Shown here piece by piece: positions 7,014 to 14,132 of a stretch of 26,223 nt of DNA. A program made the position numbers and the translations under genes. The notes beneath the pieces are model-generated. The model made no database searches. It was not told the origin of the DNA and was given only the letters and a program-made list of their open reading frames with translations. The stretch is from CAZCYE01 sp964502775. Lineage in GTDB: Bacteria > Actinomycetota > Acidimicrobiia > IMCC26256 > PALSA-555. The stretch spans positions 1 through 26,223 of the forward strand of contig CAZCYE010000014.1 of assembly GCA_964502775.1 (NCBI GenBank), read 5' to 3'. The number at the start of each line of letters is the position of its first letter. The first letter of the stretch is position 1.

Positions 7014-8450
7014 ATGACTGAAGCTCGCGGGACGTCGCGATGGTGGGTGGTGGCCGCGATGTCGGCCGCGAGCATCGTGCTCACCATCGACCTCTTCGGT
7101 GTGAACGTGGCGCTGCCCACGATTGCCGACGAGCTCGACCTCTCGGACTCCACCTTGCAATGGGTGGTGAGCATCTACTTCCTAGCCCTCGCGGCGCCGC
7201 TCGTGGCCGCCGGTCGACTCGGCGATCTCTTCGGTCGCCGCCGGGTGCTCCTGATCGGCGCGATGGCCGCCGGAGTCGGCTCTCTGCTCGCCGCGATCGC
7301 ACCCAACGGCGAGGTGCTTCTCCTCGCGCGCGCCATCAGTGGCGTGGGCGCGGCATTCGTGACCGCGTTGTCGCTGTCGATCGTGAGCGAAGCGTTCCCG
7401 CCCGAGCGCCGCGGCCTCGCGATCGGGCTCTGGTCGGGCGTGGGCGCAGTGGGCGCGGCCGCGGGGCCCCTCGTCGGAGGGCTGATCACCGAGACGCTCG
7501 GCTGGCGATGGCTCTTCGCGATCGACGTGCCCGTGGCGGTCGCCGCGATGGTGGTCACGATCGTCGTGGTCGCCGAATCCCGCGATCCCAATGCCAAGCG
7601 CGTCGACGTTGCCGGCGTGGTCCTCGTCACCGCCGGCTTCGGGCTGCTGTCCTTCGGGCTACTCGAGGGTCCGGAGGCGGGCTGGGCCGATCCCGGCGTC
7701 GTCGGCGCGCTCGGGGCCGGCCTCGGCGCGCTCGTGGCCTTCGTGAGAGTGGAGCTCCGGACTCGGGAGCCGCTCGTGCGCATGTCGTGGATCGCACGCC
7801 GACCGGCGCTGGGGACCAACCTTGTCGCGCTGGCGGGCAACGCGGCGTTCGCCACCGTGATGCTGTACCTCACGTTGTACTTCCAGGGGCTCGAGGACTT
7901 CAGTCCCATCAGTACGGGTGTGGCATTCCTCGCGTTCACGATCCCGCTGGGCTTGGCCAGCCCCGTCGCCGGCGCGCTCACCAGCCGCATGCCCCCGGCC
8001 CGGGTGATGGCCGGCGGCATGGTCCTGCTCACCGCCGGCGCCGCGGTGCTCACCTTCTTGGGACGCGGCTCGTCGGTGGTGGTCGCCTACTCGGGCCTTG
8101 CGTTGAGCGGGCTCGGCCAGGCCGCGGTGTTCAACGTGACCAACATCGCCGAGGTCACCTCGGTGCCCGACGCGCAGGCCGGGATGGCCGCCGGCGTGGT
8201 CTCGGGCATCCGCCAGGTGGGCAGCCTCCTCGGGCTGGCGGCAGCGGGCGCGGTGTACGCGGCGCACGCGGTGCCGGGGGTGCTCAACCGGGTGAGGGAC
8301 ACGACGGGCGCGGCCGCGGCCGGCCTTGCCGACGGCGTGAGCGCCGCGATGTTCGTGACGGTTGGCTTCTGCGTGGCGGGCCTCGTGGCCGTGGCGTGGG
8401 CGAGGCCGGCCCCCGCTCTCGTCAGCCGGCCTGCTTCTCGCCCACGCTGA
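7014..8450 (+). CDS. MFS transporter, DHA2 (EmrB/QacA) type drug efflux
   Basis: 478 residues with about 14 hydrophobic segments, the number expected for the DHA2 family. Signature motifs are clear: LTIDLFGVNVALPTI in TM1 (motif D1), the loop 2-3 motif GRLGDLFGRRRVL (motif A), an R-x-SGVGAA stretch in TM4, and GAAAGPLVGGLI in TM5 (motif C, typical of antiporters). Such proteins export toxic compounds in exchange for protons; the substrate cannot be deduced. The start is ATG at 7014; the N-terminus before TM1 is only about 9 residues. The 3' end overlaps the end of the convergent Coq4-like gene by 29 bp. The gene is alone on its strand and no linked regulator gene is visible, so regulation by a local repressor is not supported. 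Confidence 0.95.
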   Translation: MTEARGTSRWWVVAAMSAASIVLTIDLFGVNVALPTIADELDLSDSTLQWVVSIYFLALAAPLVAAGRLGDLFGRRRVLLIGAMAAGVGSLLAAIAPNGEVLLLARAISGVGAAFVTALSLSIVSEAFPPERRGLAIGLWSGVGAVGAAAGPLVGGLITETLGWRWLFAIDVPVAVAAMVVTIVVVAESRDPNAKRVDVAGVVLVTAGFGLLSFGLLEGPEAGWADPGVVGALGAGLGALVAFVRVELRTREPLVRMSWIARRPALGTNLVALAGNAAFATVMLYLTLYFQGLEDFSPISTGVAFLAFTIPLGLASPVAGALTSRMPPARVMAGGMVLLTAGAAVLTFLGRGSSVVVAYSGLALSGLGQAAVFNVTNIAEVTSVPDAQAGMAAGVVSGIRQVGSLLGLAAAGAVYAAHAVPGVLNRVRDTTGAAAAGLADGVSAAMFVTVGFCVAGLVAVAWARPAPALVSRPASRPR

Positions 8451-9402
8451 GACGCGTTCGCGCCTCGTCGAGAGGCACGTCGGCCCATTCGAAGCGGTCG
8501 ATGCCCGACAGCACATCGACGTTGGTGGCGCGGCCCCGGCGGAAGGCGTCGGCGAACCGTCGCGTGGCGCCCGGCTGCGAGAGCGTGTCGGCTCGAGCGA
8601 TGGAGATCGGGCGGCCCGCGATCCGGTGGAAGCTGCCGTTCTGGAAGAGGCTGAGCGTGCTGGCCAGCATCGCCATGCCCTGTTCGTTGTCCATCGAGCC
8701 GGCGATGAAGGTGAATACGTCGATCTCCCCCTCGGGCTCGGTGTCGTACCCGGCGAGCACGTGGATCCAGTCATGCTCGGCACCCACGCTGCGGATGGAG
8801 TCGCGTTCGCCGGGGAAGGCGAAGCCGTGCGCGACGTAGAAGTCGTGCACCGCCCGCCCCCAGCTCGCCGGCGGGCAGTCGCCGAGGGCCCGCCAGCGCG
8901 CGGCCATCGCCTCGTCGGTGGGTCCGCCGAGCGACGCGATCTTCGAGCGCAGGAGGTCGAAGACGTGACCCCCGAGGACGCGCCGCGCGGTCTCGTGCGC
9001 ATACCAGCTGTGGCGCTGGATGTCGGCGTACATCACGGCCGTGTGGTGGTGGGCCATCGCGTGTGCGGCCTTCACCAGGGGCTCGCTCACGCCAAGGGCT
9101 CGGGCGTACTCGTGCACCGAGGCGTCGAGGCTGGTGGGGAGCGAGCGCAGCACGAACTCCATGGTCACGAGCAGCGTGACGGTGAGCCGGCGAAGCGCCG
9201 GATCGGTGAGGGCCGCGGCGAGGGCATCGGGCTCGAGGCCCGACTCGGATGCGACGTCGACGGGGCAGTCGAGCGCGAGCTCGGCAAACGCGGCCAAGGT
9301 TTCGAGCTGGACGGGCGCGGGCTCGGTGCCGCCCCGGCCGAGCGCGCCGAGCACGCCGCGTACCACGGCGAGCGCGTCGTCGGACGCGGGGGACTGCTTC
9401 AC
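8422..9402 (-). CDS. Coq4-like protein with helical (TerB-like) N-terminal region
   Basis: 326 residues from a GTG that overlaps the stop of the upstream VOC gene (GTGA). The C-terminal half carries HDWIH at 210-214 followed after exactly 11 residues by Glu226, i.e. the full HDxxHx11E metal-binding motif of the Coq4 family, and the following FTFIAGSMDNEQGMAM region fits that all-helical fold. Coq4 acts in ubiquinone biosynthesis, where it has been linked to processing of position C1 of the ring. The N-terminal part (about 25-115) is a bundle of helices with the look of TerB-type domains (ALGVSEPLVKAA near 102-113), and a His-rich stretch MAHHH sits at 116-120. Actinobacteria normally use menaquinone, so the substrate here is unlikely to be the usual one. 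Convergent overlap with the transporter gene; last gene of a likely four-gene minus-strand unit. Confidence 0.85.
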   Translation of the reverse strand: MKQSPASDDALAVVRGVLGALGRGGTEPAPVQLETLAAFAELALDCPVDVASESGLEPDALAAALTDPALRRLTVTLLVTMEFVLRSLPTSLDASVHEYARALGVSEPLVKAAHAMAHHHTAVMYADIQRHSWYAHETARRVLGGHVFDLLRSKIASLGGPTDEAMAARWRALGDCPPASWGRAVHDFYVAHGFAFPGERDSIRSVGAEHDWIHVLAGYDTEPEGEIDVFTFIAGSMDNEQGMAMLASTLSLFQNGSFHRIAGRPISIARADTLSQPGATRRFADAFRRGRATNVDVLSGIDRFEWADVPLDEARTRLSVGEKQAG

Positions 9403-9818
9403 TCCGTCTGGTCGTGCCCGCCGGAGGCGGCACCCAGCTTCTCGGGCGGGAAGGGGAGCACGAGGTTGAACTCGTTGCCCTCGGGATCGGCGAAGACCCG
9501 GTGCTCCTCCTCGGGGTGGAAGTGCACCACGTCGAGGAGGCGCGCGCCGAGCGCGACGACGCGCTCCGTCGGCCCGTCGAGCTCGTCGACCTCGATGTCG
9601 AGGCGGATCCGGGGCTTGGGGGTCGCAGCACCACTCGCGGGCTGGAAGCCGAGCACGATGCCGCCAGGCCCGATCTCGGTCTCGAGCCACGCGGGAGGCT
9701 CCGACAGCCGGTCGTCGATGCTCACACCGAGCACACCGCACCAGAACTTGGCGAGCGCCGGGGGATCCTCGGCGTCGAAGATCACGCCCCGCAGACGACC
9801 CACCTTCGCCGTGGTCAC
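9399..9818 (-). CDS. Small VOC-family (glyoxalase-like) protein
   Basis: 139 residues, from a GTG at 9818; an ATG slightly upstream is in another frame and quickly stopped. It has the single compact glyoxalase-like arrangement: a first strand GVIFDAEDPPALAKFW (11-26), central strands ending in IVLGFQP (54-60), RIRLDIEVDELD (70-81) and the closing DPEGNEFNLVLP (111-122). Glu116 is the usual C-terminal metal ligand, but the first-strand His is replaced by Asp15 or lost, so metal binding is uncertain; many members of this subgroup (Glyoxalase_6 type) have no known activity. The stop overlaps the start of the Coq4-like gene by 3 bp, so both proteins are probably made together. It follows the MBL gene after a 127-bp space with a hairpin. 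Confidence 0.9.
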   Translation of the reverse strand: MTTAKVGRLRGVIFDAEDPPALAKFWCGVLGVSIDDRLSEPPAWLETEIGPGGIVLGFQPASGAATPKPRIRLDIEVDELDGPTERVVALGARLLDVVHFHPEEEHRVFADPEGNEFNLVLPFPPEKLGAASGGHDQTE

Positions 9819-9909
9819 GGTCCCGTCATCCGCTGGTCGCGTCGGCCATCGAGTGCATTCCCTTCGTGGCGCCGAGAATCTCGTTCACTCGGGGCGATCG
9901 TAGCGTTGT

Positions 9910-9938
9910 GAACCCTTCCCTTCCCCCGGAAGCGGTTC
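9910..9938 (-). terminator. Two-part inverted repeat after the MBL-fold gene
   Basis: On the plus strand GAACC (9910-9914) pairs with GGTTC (9934-9938), and CTTCC (9920-9924) with GGAAG (9928-9932), giving a stem with an internal loop just after the MBL gene stop. There is no T-tract. It could be a weak terminator or an mRNA processing hairpin between this gene and the small VOC gene. Confidence 0.35.
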
Positions 9939-9945
9939 GCTGCGC

Positions 9946-10839
9946 TCACATGCGGGCGACGAGCGCCGTGAGCCGAGCGTGCATCTCCTCGGCGGTGGCT
10001 CCGTGCCACTTGCCGTGGCCCGGGCACACCCATTCGAAGCGGTGACCGGAGTCCACGAATCGTCGCAACGAGTCGCGCAGGGCGTCCCACGAGTACCAGG
10101 TGGCGCCCCGGAACGCGCCGAGGTCGCCCTCGCGCCAGAACCACGCCAGCGTGTCGCCGGAGAACAGGTGACGTTCGTCGTGGAGGTACAGCACGCTGCC
10201 CCGAGTGTGCCCCGGCGCGGGGAAGGCGACGAGCCCCGGCGCGATCGGCACCTCCTCGCTGCCGCGGATGACGTCGGTCGCGAAGGGCGCGGCGTCGCGC
10301 TCGGTCTCGTGGATCCAGACGCGGGCCCCGAAGTGCGCCGCGTACCGTCCCGCGTCGGCCACGTCGTCACGGTGGGTCAAGAGCACGTGCTCGATCCCGC
10401 CTGCCCTCCCGAACGCCTCCACCAGCCCGCGCTCGAAATGAGGTGAGTCCACGAGGAACCCGCCCCGGGCTGCCGCGCCGGCCGCGACGCCGCTGCCGCC
10501 GGAGGGGGGCACGAACCACGAATGGGCCCCGAACGAGCGCCGGTCGTTGTGGCCGCAGAGGAGCACCCCGGGTGCTACCTCCAGCGGGAAGATGCCCGCG
10601 GGCGCGGCGCGGCGGCTCCGGGTGCCGATCGAGCGGGTGGGGCAGGCCAACGCGGCCCGCCACATGAGCGTCTCGGTCTCGGGCGTGTCGGGTTGGTGGG
10701 TCACCACCGACTGCCCGTCGCCGAGCGCGGTGATCAGCTGGGGCGCGTAATGGCGCGAGGCGTCGCAGTCGATGCAGCGTGTGTCGACGTACCACTCACC
10801 AGGCGTGTTCGCTGGATGGCAGTCGGCGAGCCGAGCCAT
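9946..10839 (-). CDS. Ferredoxin-domain / metallo-beta-lactamase-fold fusion hydrolase
   Basis: 297 residues. The N-terminal 75 residues form a ferredoxin-like unit: EWYVDTRCIDCDASRHYAP (15-33) and later ALACPTRSIG (63-72). The usual Cys-x2-Cys-x2-Cys plus distal Cys would be Cys22, Cys25, residue 28 and Cys66, but residue 28 is Ser. The rest is an MBL-fold hydrolase with LLTHRDDVAD (153-162), His177, PGHT (209-212), SGDT (227-230) and PGHG (273-276). The THRDDVAD form, in place of HxHxDH, is the known variant of the ferredoxin-fused branch of this superfamily in plants and bacteria, here without the His that normally follows the last Asp. Substrate unknown; some relatives are annotated as glyoxalase II-like. 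ATG at 10839 is preferred to 10845 because GGGAGGA directly abuts the earlier ATG but is well spaced for the later one. Lies 48 bp after the NlpC/P60 gene. Confidence 0.9.
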   Translation of the reverse strand: MARLADCHPANTPGEWYVDTRCIDCDASRHYAPQLITALGDGQSVVTHQPDTPETETLMWRAALACPTRSIGTRSRRAAPAGIFPLEVAPGVLLCGHNDRRSFGAHSWFVPPSGGSGVAAGAAARGGFLVDSPHFERGLVEAFGRAGGIEHVLLTHRDDVADAGRYAAHFGARVWIHETERDAAPFATDVIRGSEEVPIAPGLVAFPAPGHTRGSVLYLHDERHLFSGDTLAWFWREGDLGAFRGATWYSWDALRDSLRRFVDSGHRFEWVCPGHGKWHGATAEEMHARLTALVARM

Positions 10840-10887
10840 CGGCATTCCTCCCGAGTCCGGTCAGGGTACCGGGGGAGGTGGTGCGCC

Positions 10888-11952
10888 TCAGACGACGCGC
10901 GCCGCGCCGCTCGGGTTGCCCCAGATCGGCCCGATGTGCACGTTGTTGCCGGTGCCACCGGCTTCGAGGATCAAGCCGTTGCCGATGAAGATCGCCACGT
11001 GCGAGCTCGCGTTGGCGCCCCAGAACACGAGGTCGCCCGGCATCATCCCGGTGAGGGGCACGTGGGGGAGCTTCGCCCACTGTGCGCCCGAGTAGTGCGG
11101 CAATGACACGCCGGCCTTCTTGAACGCCGCCATCGTGAAGCCCGAGCAGTCGTAGGAGTTGGGTCCCGACGCCGCGTAGACGTAGGGCTTGCCGATCTGG
11201 GTCTTGCCCCATGCGATGGCCGCCGCCGCGGCGGGACCCGGAGGCGGAAGGTTCGGATACGGCTCGTTGCCGTAGAGCGCCTTGGCCTTGGCCTCCGCCT
11301 CGGCGAGACGGCGCTGCTGCTCCTGTTGCACCAGCGCGGCCAGCTCGCCCTGCACCTGGCGCAGGAGCTCTTCCTGGGCGGCGGTAGTGGCGGCGAGCTC
11401 GTCCTTGGTCGCGGCGATCTCGGCCTGGGTGCGCTCGGCATCCAGGCGGTGCTCCTCGGCGCTGTCGCGCTGGCGCGCGAGCCGTCGCCGTAGGCCGGCG
11501 AGCTCGTCGATCAGATCGTTGTCACGCTGGGCCTGCACCCCTGCGTACTGGCGCCGGGACAGCAGCTCGGTGGCGTCGCCGGCGTCGAGATCGCTCACCG
11601 ATCCGCCCCCGCTCGCCCGCCGGTAGAGCGCGGCGGCGCGGTCGTTCAAGAGGTCCTTCACGGTGTCGAGTCGGGCCTGGGTCTCGTCCACCGCCTGCTG
11701 GGCTTGGGCGCGCGCCCGCTCGGCCTCCTCGAACTCGAGCTGCGCGCGGTTGTACTGCTCGGCCAACGTGCCGAACCGGAGCCGGTTGGCGTCGATCTGA
11801 TCCTGGAGCGCTTCGGCCTGGGCGCGCTTGTCGTCGATGGGGCCGGCGCCGACGGGGGACAGCGAGGCGCCGGCGAGCCCCACGATCAGGGCTGCCGCGA
11901 GCGCGCTGAAGCCGAAGTGGCGTGTGCGGAGCAAGGTGTGAACAGTAGTCAT
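10888..11952 (-). CDS. Secreted NlpC/P60 peptidoglycan hydrolase with coiled coil (RipA-like)
   Basis: 354 residues. A signal peptide covers about residues 1-37 (RTRH, then a hydrophobic core ending in GAG). Residues about 40-225 are almost entirely helical and rich in Ala, Gln, Glu and Arg, a long coiled coil as in mycobacterial RipA and Bacillus PcsB-type proteins, used to control or localise the enzyme. A Pro-rich hinge (about 230-242) leads to the NlpC/P60 domain: AWGKTQIGKPYVYAASGP, then YDCSGF with catalytic Cys269, and SSHVAIFIGNG with catalytic His318. The third polar residue, usually His in an IHAP-type sequence, is replaced by Glu330 (LEAGGTG). Such enzymes cut stem-peptide bonds in peptidoglycan during division. 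ATG at 11952 has no ribosome-binding site; an in-frame start further upstream would spoil the signal peptide. First gene of the minus-strand unit. Confidence 0.93.
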   Translation of the reverse strand: MTTVHTLLRTRHFGFSALAAALIVGLAGASLSPVGAGPIDDKRAQAEALQDQIDANRLRFGTLAEQYNRAQLEFEEAERARAQAQQAVDETQARLDTVKDLLNDRAAALYRRASGGGSVSDLDAGDATELLSRRQYAGVQAQRDNDLIDELAGLRRRLARQRDSAEEHRLDAERTQAEIAATKDELAATTAAQEELLRQVQGELAALVQQEQQRRLAEAEAKAKALYGNEPYPNLPPPGPAAAAAIAWGKTQIGKPYVYAASGPNSYDCSGFTMAAFKKAGVSLPHYSGAQWAKLPHVPLTGMMPGDLVFWGANASSHVAIFIGNGLILEAGGTGNNVHIGPIWGNPSGAARVV

Positions 11953-12116
11953 GGGGGGAGGCCGAGGGGGAAATGAGGCCGGTGTGGCCCTTGTGGCCAA
12001 CGATGCCTCGGAGTGCCCGTGCTGACCCACAACGCCCGGTGGGGGCAGGCATTTCGCCCGAAGTCCGCCATGCGCCTCGACTGGGCGCGCGACCCTCCGT
12101 CCGGTGCAAACTGCCT

Positions 12117-12208
12117 CCCGCCGAGCAACGAGCGACCGCATGGAGCCGGTCAGGGAGCGAGCGCCCGCGAGGTGGGTATCCCGCCGAGCAGCAAGCGACC
12201 GCGTAGAG
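12117..12208. repeat. Imperfect direct repeat in the NlpC/P60 - dienelactone hydrolase intergenic region
   Basis: Two 29-base copies, 12117-12145 and 12180-12208, match at 25 positions; both contain CCCGCCGAGCA and GCGACCGC. The remaining part of the 270-bp divergent region (11953-12222) has no gene that I can support. Function unknown: operator pair, or a short interspersed element. Confidence 0.6.
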
Positions 12209-12216
12209 AAGGAGGA
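12209..12216 (+). promoter_or_regulatory. Strong ribosome-binding site of the dienelactone hydrolase gene
   Basis: AAGGAGGA ends 6 bases before the ATG at 12223 and marks the true start on the left side of the sequence gap. Confidence 0.75.
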
Positions 12217-12222
12217 ACGGAG

Positions 12223-13097
12223 ATGCCCGAGCGCACCGTGGAGCTGGCGACGCCCGATGGCGTGATGAGCGCGTACGAGGCCACGCCGACGGNNNNNNNN
12301 NNNNNNNNNNNNNNNNNNNNNNNNNNNNNNNNNNNNNNNNNNNNNNNNNNNNNNNNNNNNNNNNNNNNNNNNNNNNNNNNNNNNNNNNNNNNGTGGAGCT
12401 GGCGACGCCCGATGGCGTGATGAGCGCGTACGAGGCCACGCCGACGGGCGATCCCCGAGGTGCGGTGGTCGTGGCCGTCGAGGCGTTCGGTGTGACGGCC
12501 CACATCCGGGACGTGACGCAGCGCTTCGCCGCGGTGGGATACCACGCGATCGCGCCGGACTACCAACACCGATCGGGCCAGGGTCCTCTCGACGACTACA
12601 CGGCCGGCCTGGACGCGATCCTCCCCCGCTTCGAGGGAGTCGACGACGACACGGTGCTCGCCGACACCGATGCCACCCTCGACCACCTCCGGGACGCGGG
12701 CTTCGGCAACGAGCGCACCGGCATGGTGGGCTTCTGCTTCGGTGGCCGGGTCAGCTTCCTCGTGGCGACGCGGCGCTCCCTGGGCGCGGCGGTGGGGTTC
12801 TACGGCGGGGGCATCACCGAAGCGGGCCGGCTCGGTCTGCCGGCCCTCATCGGAGAGGCGGCGACGTTGAAGACCCCCTGGCTCGGGCTGTTCGGCGACG
12901 ACGACCCGGGGATCCCCGTCGAGGGGGTCGAGGAGCTCCGGGCGGCCTTGGCCCTCGCCCCCGTGGCCACCGAGGTGATCCGCTACCCCGGAGCCGGGCA
13001 CGCGTTCCATCGCGACGTGGGGGCGACGTACCACGAGCCCTCGGCGAAGGACGGTTGGGCCCGAGCGCTGGCTTGGCTCGACGCCCACATGGCCTGA
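12223..13097 (+). CDS. Dienelactone hydrolase family protein (split by an artificial gap)
   Basis: The frame starts at the ATG at 12223, is interrupted by 100 N, and resumes. Bases 12238-12292 and 12393-12447 are identical (55 bases), so the gap is a duplicated contig end; removing one copy and the N run restores an intact 239-residue protein in one frame. It is an alpha/beta hydrolase: Glu35 in VEAFG, the nucleophile Cys120 in GFCFGG, an Asp in GDDDPGIP (about 174-176) and His208 in GHAFH, i.e. the complete Cys-Asp-His triad and the Glu that controls the Cys in carboxymethylenebutenolidase. These cytoplasmic enzymes open cyclic dienelactones in chlorocatechol or related aromatic degradation, but many homologues have broader esterase roles and no aromatic pathway genes are near. 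As written in the file, the coding span contains the N run, so a naive translation is wrong. Confidence 0.92.
12293..12392. other. Assembly gap (100 N) flanked by an identical 55-bp sequence
   Basis: The 55 bases before the N run (12238-12292) are exactly the same as the 55 bases after it (12393-12447). This points to two contigs that overlap by one k-mer and were scaffolded without merging. Confidence 0.95.
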
Positions 13098-13126
13098 GTC
13101 TCCGGCCGGGTGGCGGGCCGGAGACT
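13097..13126 (+). terminator. Strong hairpin after the dienelactone hydrolase gene
   Basis: AGTCTCCGGCC (13097-13107) pairs perfectly with GGCCGGAGACT (13116-13126) over an 8-base loop. The left arm begins at the last base of the stop codon. No T-tract follows, as is common for hairpin terminators in GC-rich actinobacteria. Confidence 0.7.
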
Positions 13127-13186
13127 TGGCAACGCAGCGCGCGATGAGGCACACTCTCAGTGGGGCTAGGGGCAGGGGAGTGCGTG

Positions 13187-14128
13187 GTGCTGGGAGTCGA
13201 GGGACCGCTCGATCGGGACGGCTACGCGCCGAGCGCGGTCGAGAAAGCCACTCAACGTGGTCGGTGGGTATGCCGCTGGGTGGGCTGGGCCGACTGGCCG
13301 CTCACCAGGGGCATCGTCGCGTGGGCGGCGGCGGTCCTCGTGCTCGACGTAGCCGCGGTGTGGGCGGGCGTGTCGCTGACCACCGCGGGTCGGGTGGCGC
13401 TGTCGCCGGCGCTGCTGCCGGGCGTCGTGCTCGGCGGCTGGCTGGCCGTGCGGCGTTCCCATCCCCGCGGCGCGGGAGCGGCGTGGCGCGAGTACGCGGT
13501 GGGCGTGGGGGCGGTGCTCGTGTTCATGACGGTGGGCTATGCCGCCACCACGGGCGGTCCTCGCGAGGCGGTGGCCCTCGTGCTCGCCGCGCTGGCCGAG
13601 GAGCTCGTGTTCCGCGTCGCGGCCTTGATCGTTCTCGGCGCGCTGTGCGCGCGAGCGCTCGGTCGTGAGTGGCGCGACCCCCGTCAGTGGGGCCTGGCCC
13701 CGGGCCTGTGCGCACTGGTGGGTGGTGCGGCACTGTTCAGTCTCCTGCCCGGGCACGTGGAGCAGATCTCGGGACCGATGGCGGCCGTGTCCTTCGCGAG
13801 CCTGTCCCTCGTCCTCGGCTACACGGTCTTGCGCACGGGTGCGGTCTGGCCCGCGGTGCTGGCGCACGGGTTGCTCAACGTGACGACGATCGCAGTCTGG
13901 AGCGGGGTGGCCCCCGGGAGCCTTCGTCTCGCGCTCGCCGCCACCACGCTCGTCGCGCTCGTGGGGGCCGCCGACCTGGCTGGGCGTCGACTCGGGCTGC
14001 GCCGGATGGTCCCGACGGTGATCGACCTGCCCGCGGCCGCACCCAGCCCGGCCGCGTGGTTGCCGCGACACGATGTGGTGTCGACACGCCCTCGTCATAC
14101 GTCGGCGAGGAGCGGGCGCCTATTCTGA
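13187..14128 (+). CDS. CPBP-type (Abi/CAAX) intramembrane metalloprotease
   Basis: About 313 residues with roughly seven or eight membrane segments. The family motifs are present: EELVFR (Glu138, Glu139, Arg143), whose Glu residues bind the catalytic metal, and HGLLNVT (His227, Asn231). The middle motif, normally FxxxH, reads FSLLPGH here (Phe184 to His190, two residues longer), so its His may still serve. These proteases of the Rce1/CAAX group cut membrane or peptide substrates; bacterial members are often tied to bacteriocin immunity or signalling, but the substrate here is unknown. The start is uncertain: GTG at 13187 is chosen for the AGGGGAG six bases before it; GTG at 13160 or 13184 are in frame. 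The C-terminal 60 residues after the last membrane helix are Pro/Arg-rich and likely cytoplasmic. Its stop is 4 bases before the next gene. Confidence 0.85.
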   Translation: MLGVEGPLDRDGYAPSAVEKATQRGRWVCRWVGWADWPLTRGIVAWAAAVLVLDVAAVWAGVSLTTAGRVALSPALLPGVVLGGWLAVRRSHPRGAGAAWREYAVGVGAVLVFMTVGYAATTGGPREAVALVLAALAEELVFRVAALIVLGALCARALGREWRDPRQWGLAPGLCALVGGAALFSLLPGHVEQISGPMAAVSFASLSLVLGYTVLRTGAVWPAVLAHGLLNVTTIAVWSGVAPGSLRLALAATTLVALVGAADLAGRRLGLRRMVPTVIDLPAAAPSPAAWLPRHDVVSTRPRHTSARSGRLF

Positions 14129-14132
14129 CGGG

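Noticed and set aside
7659..9002. Minus-strand frame opposite the transporter and Coq4-like genes
   Set aside because: Overlaps two real genes and contains no recognisable domain.
11953..12222. Possible c-di-AMP (ydaO-type) riboswitch before the NlpC/P60 gene
   Set aside because: Such riboswitches are common before actinobacterial cell-wall hydrolases, so I looked for the conserved GGGGAACCCA-like and CAGCTAACC-like blocks on the minus strand; neither is present.
12393..13097. Separate gene starting with GTG right after the N run
   Set aside because: The GTG belongs to the duplicated 55 bases and is an internal Val codon of the real gene that starts at 12223.
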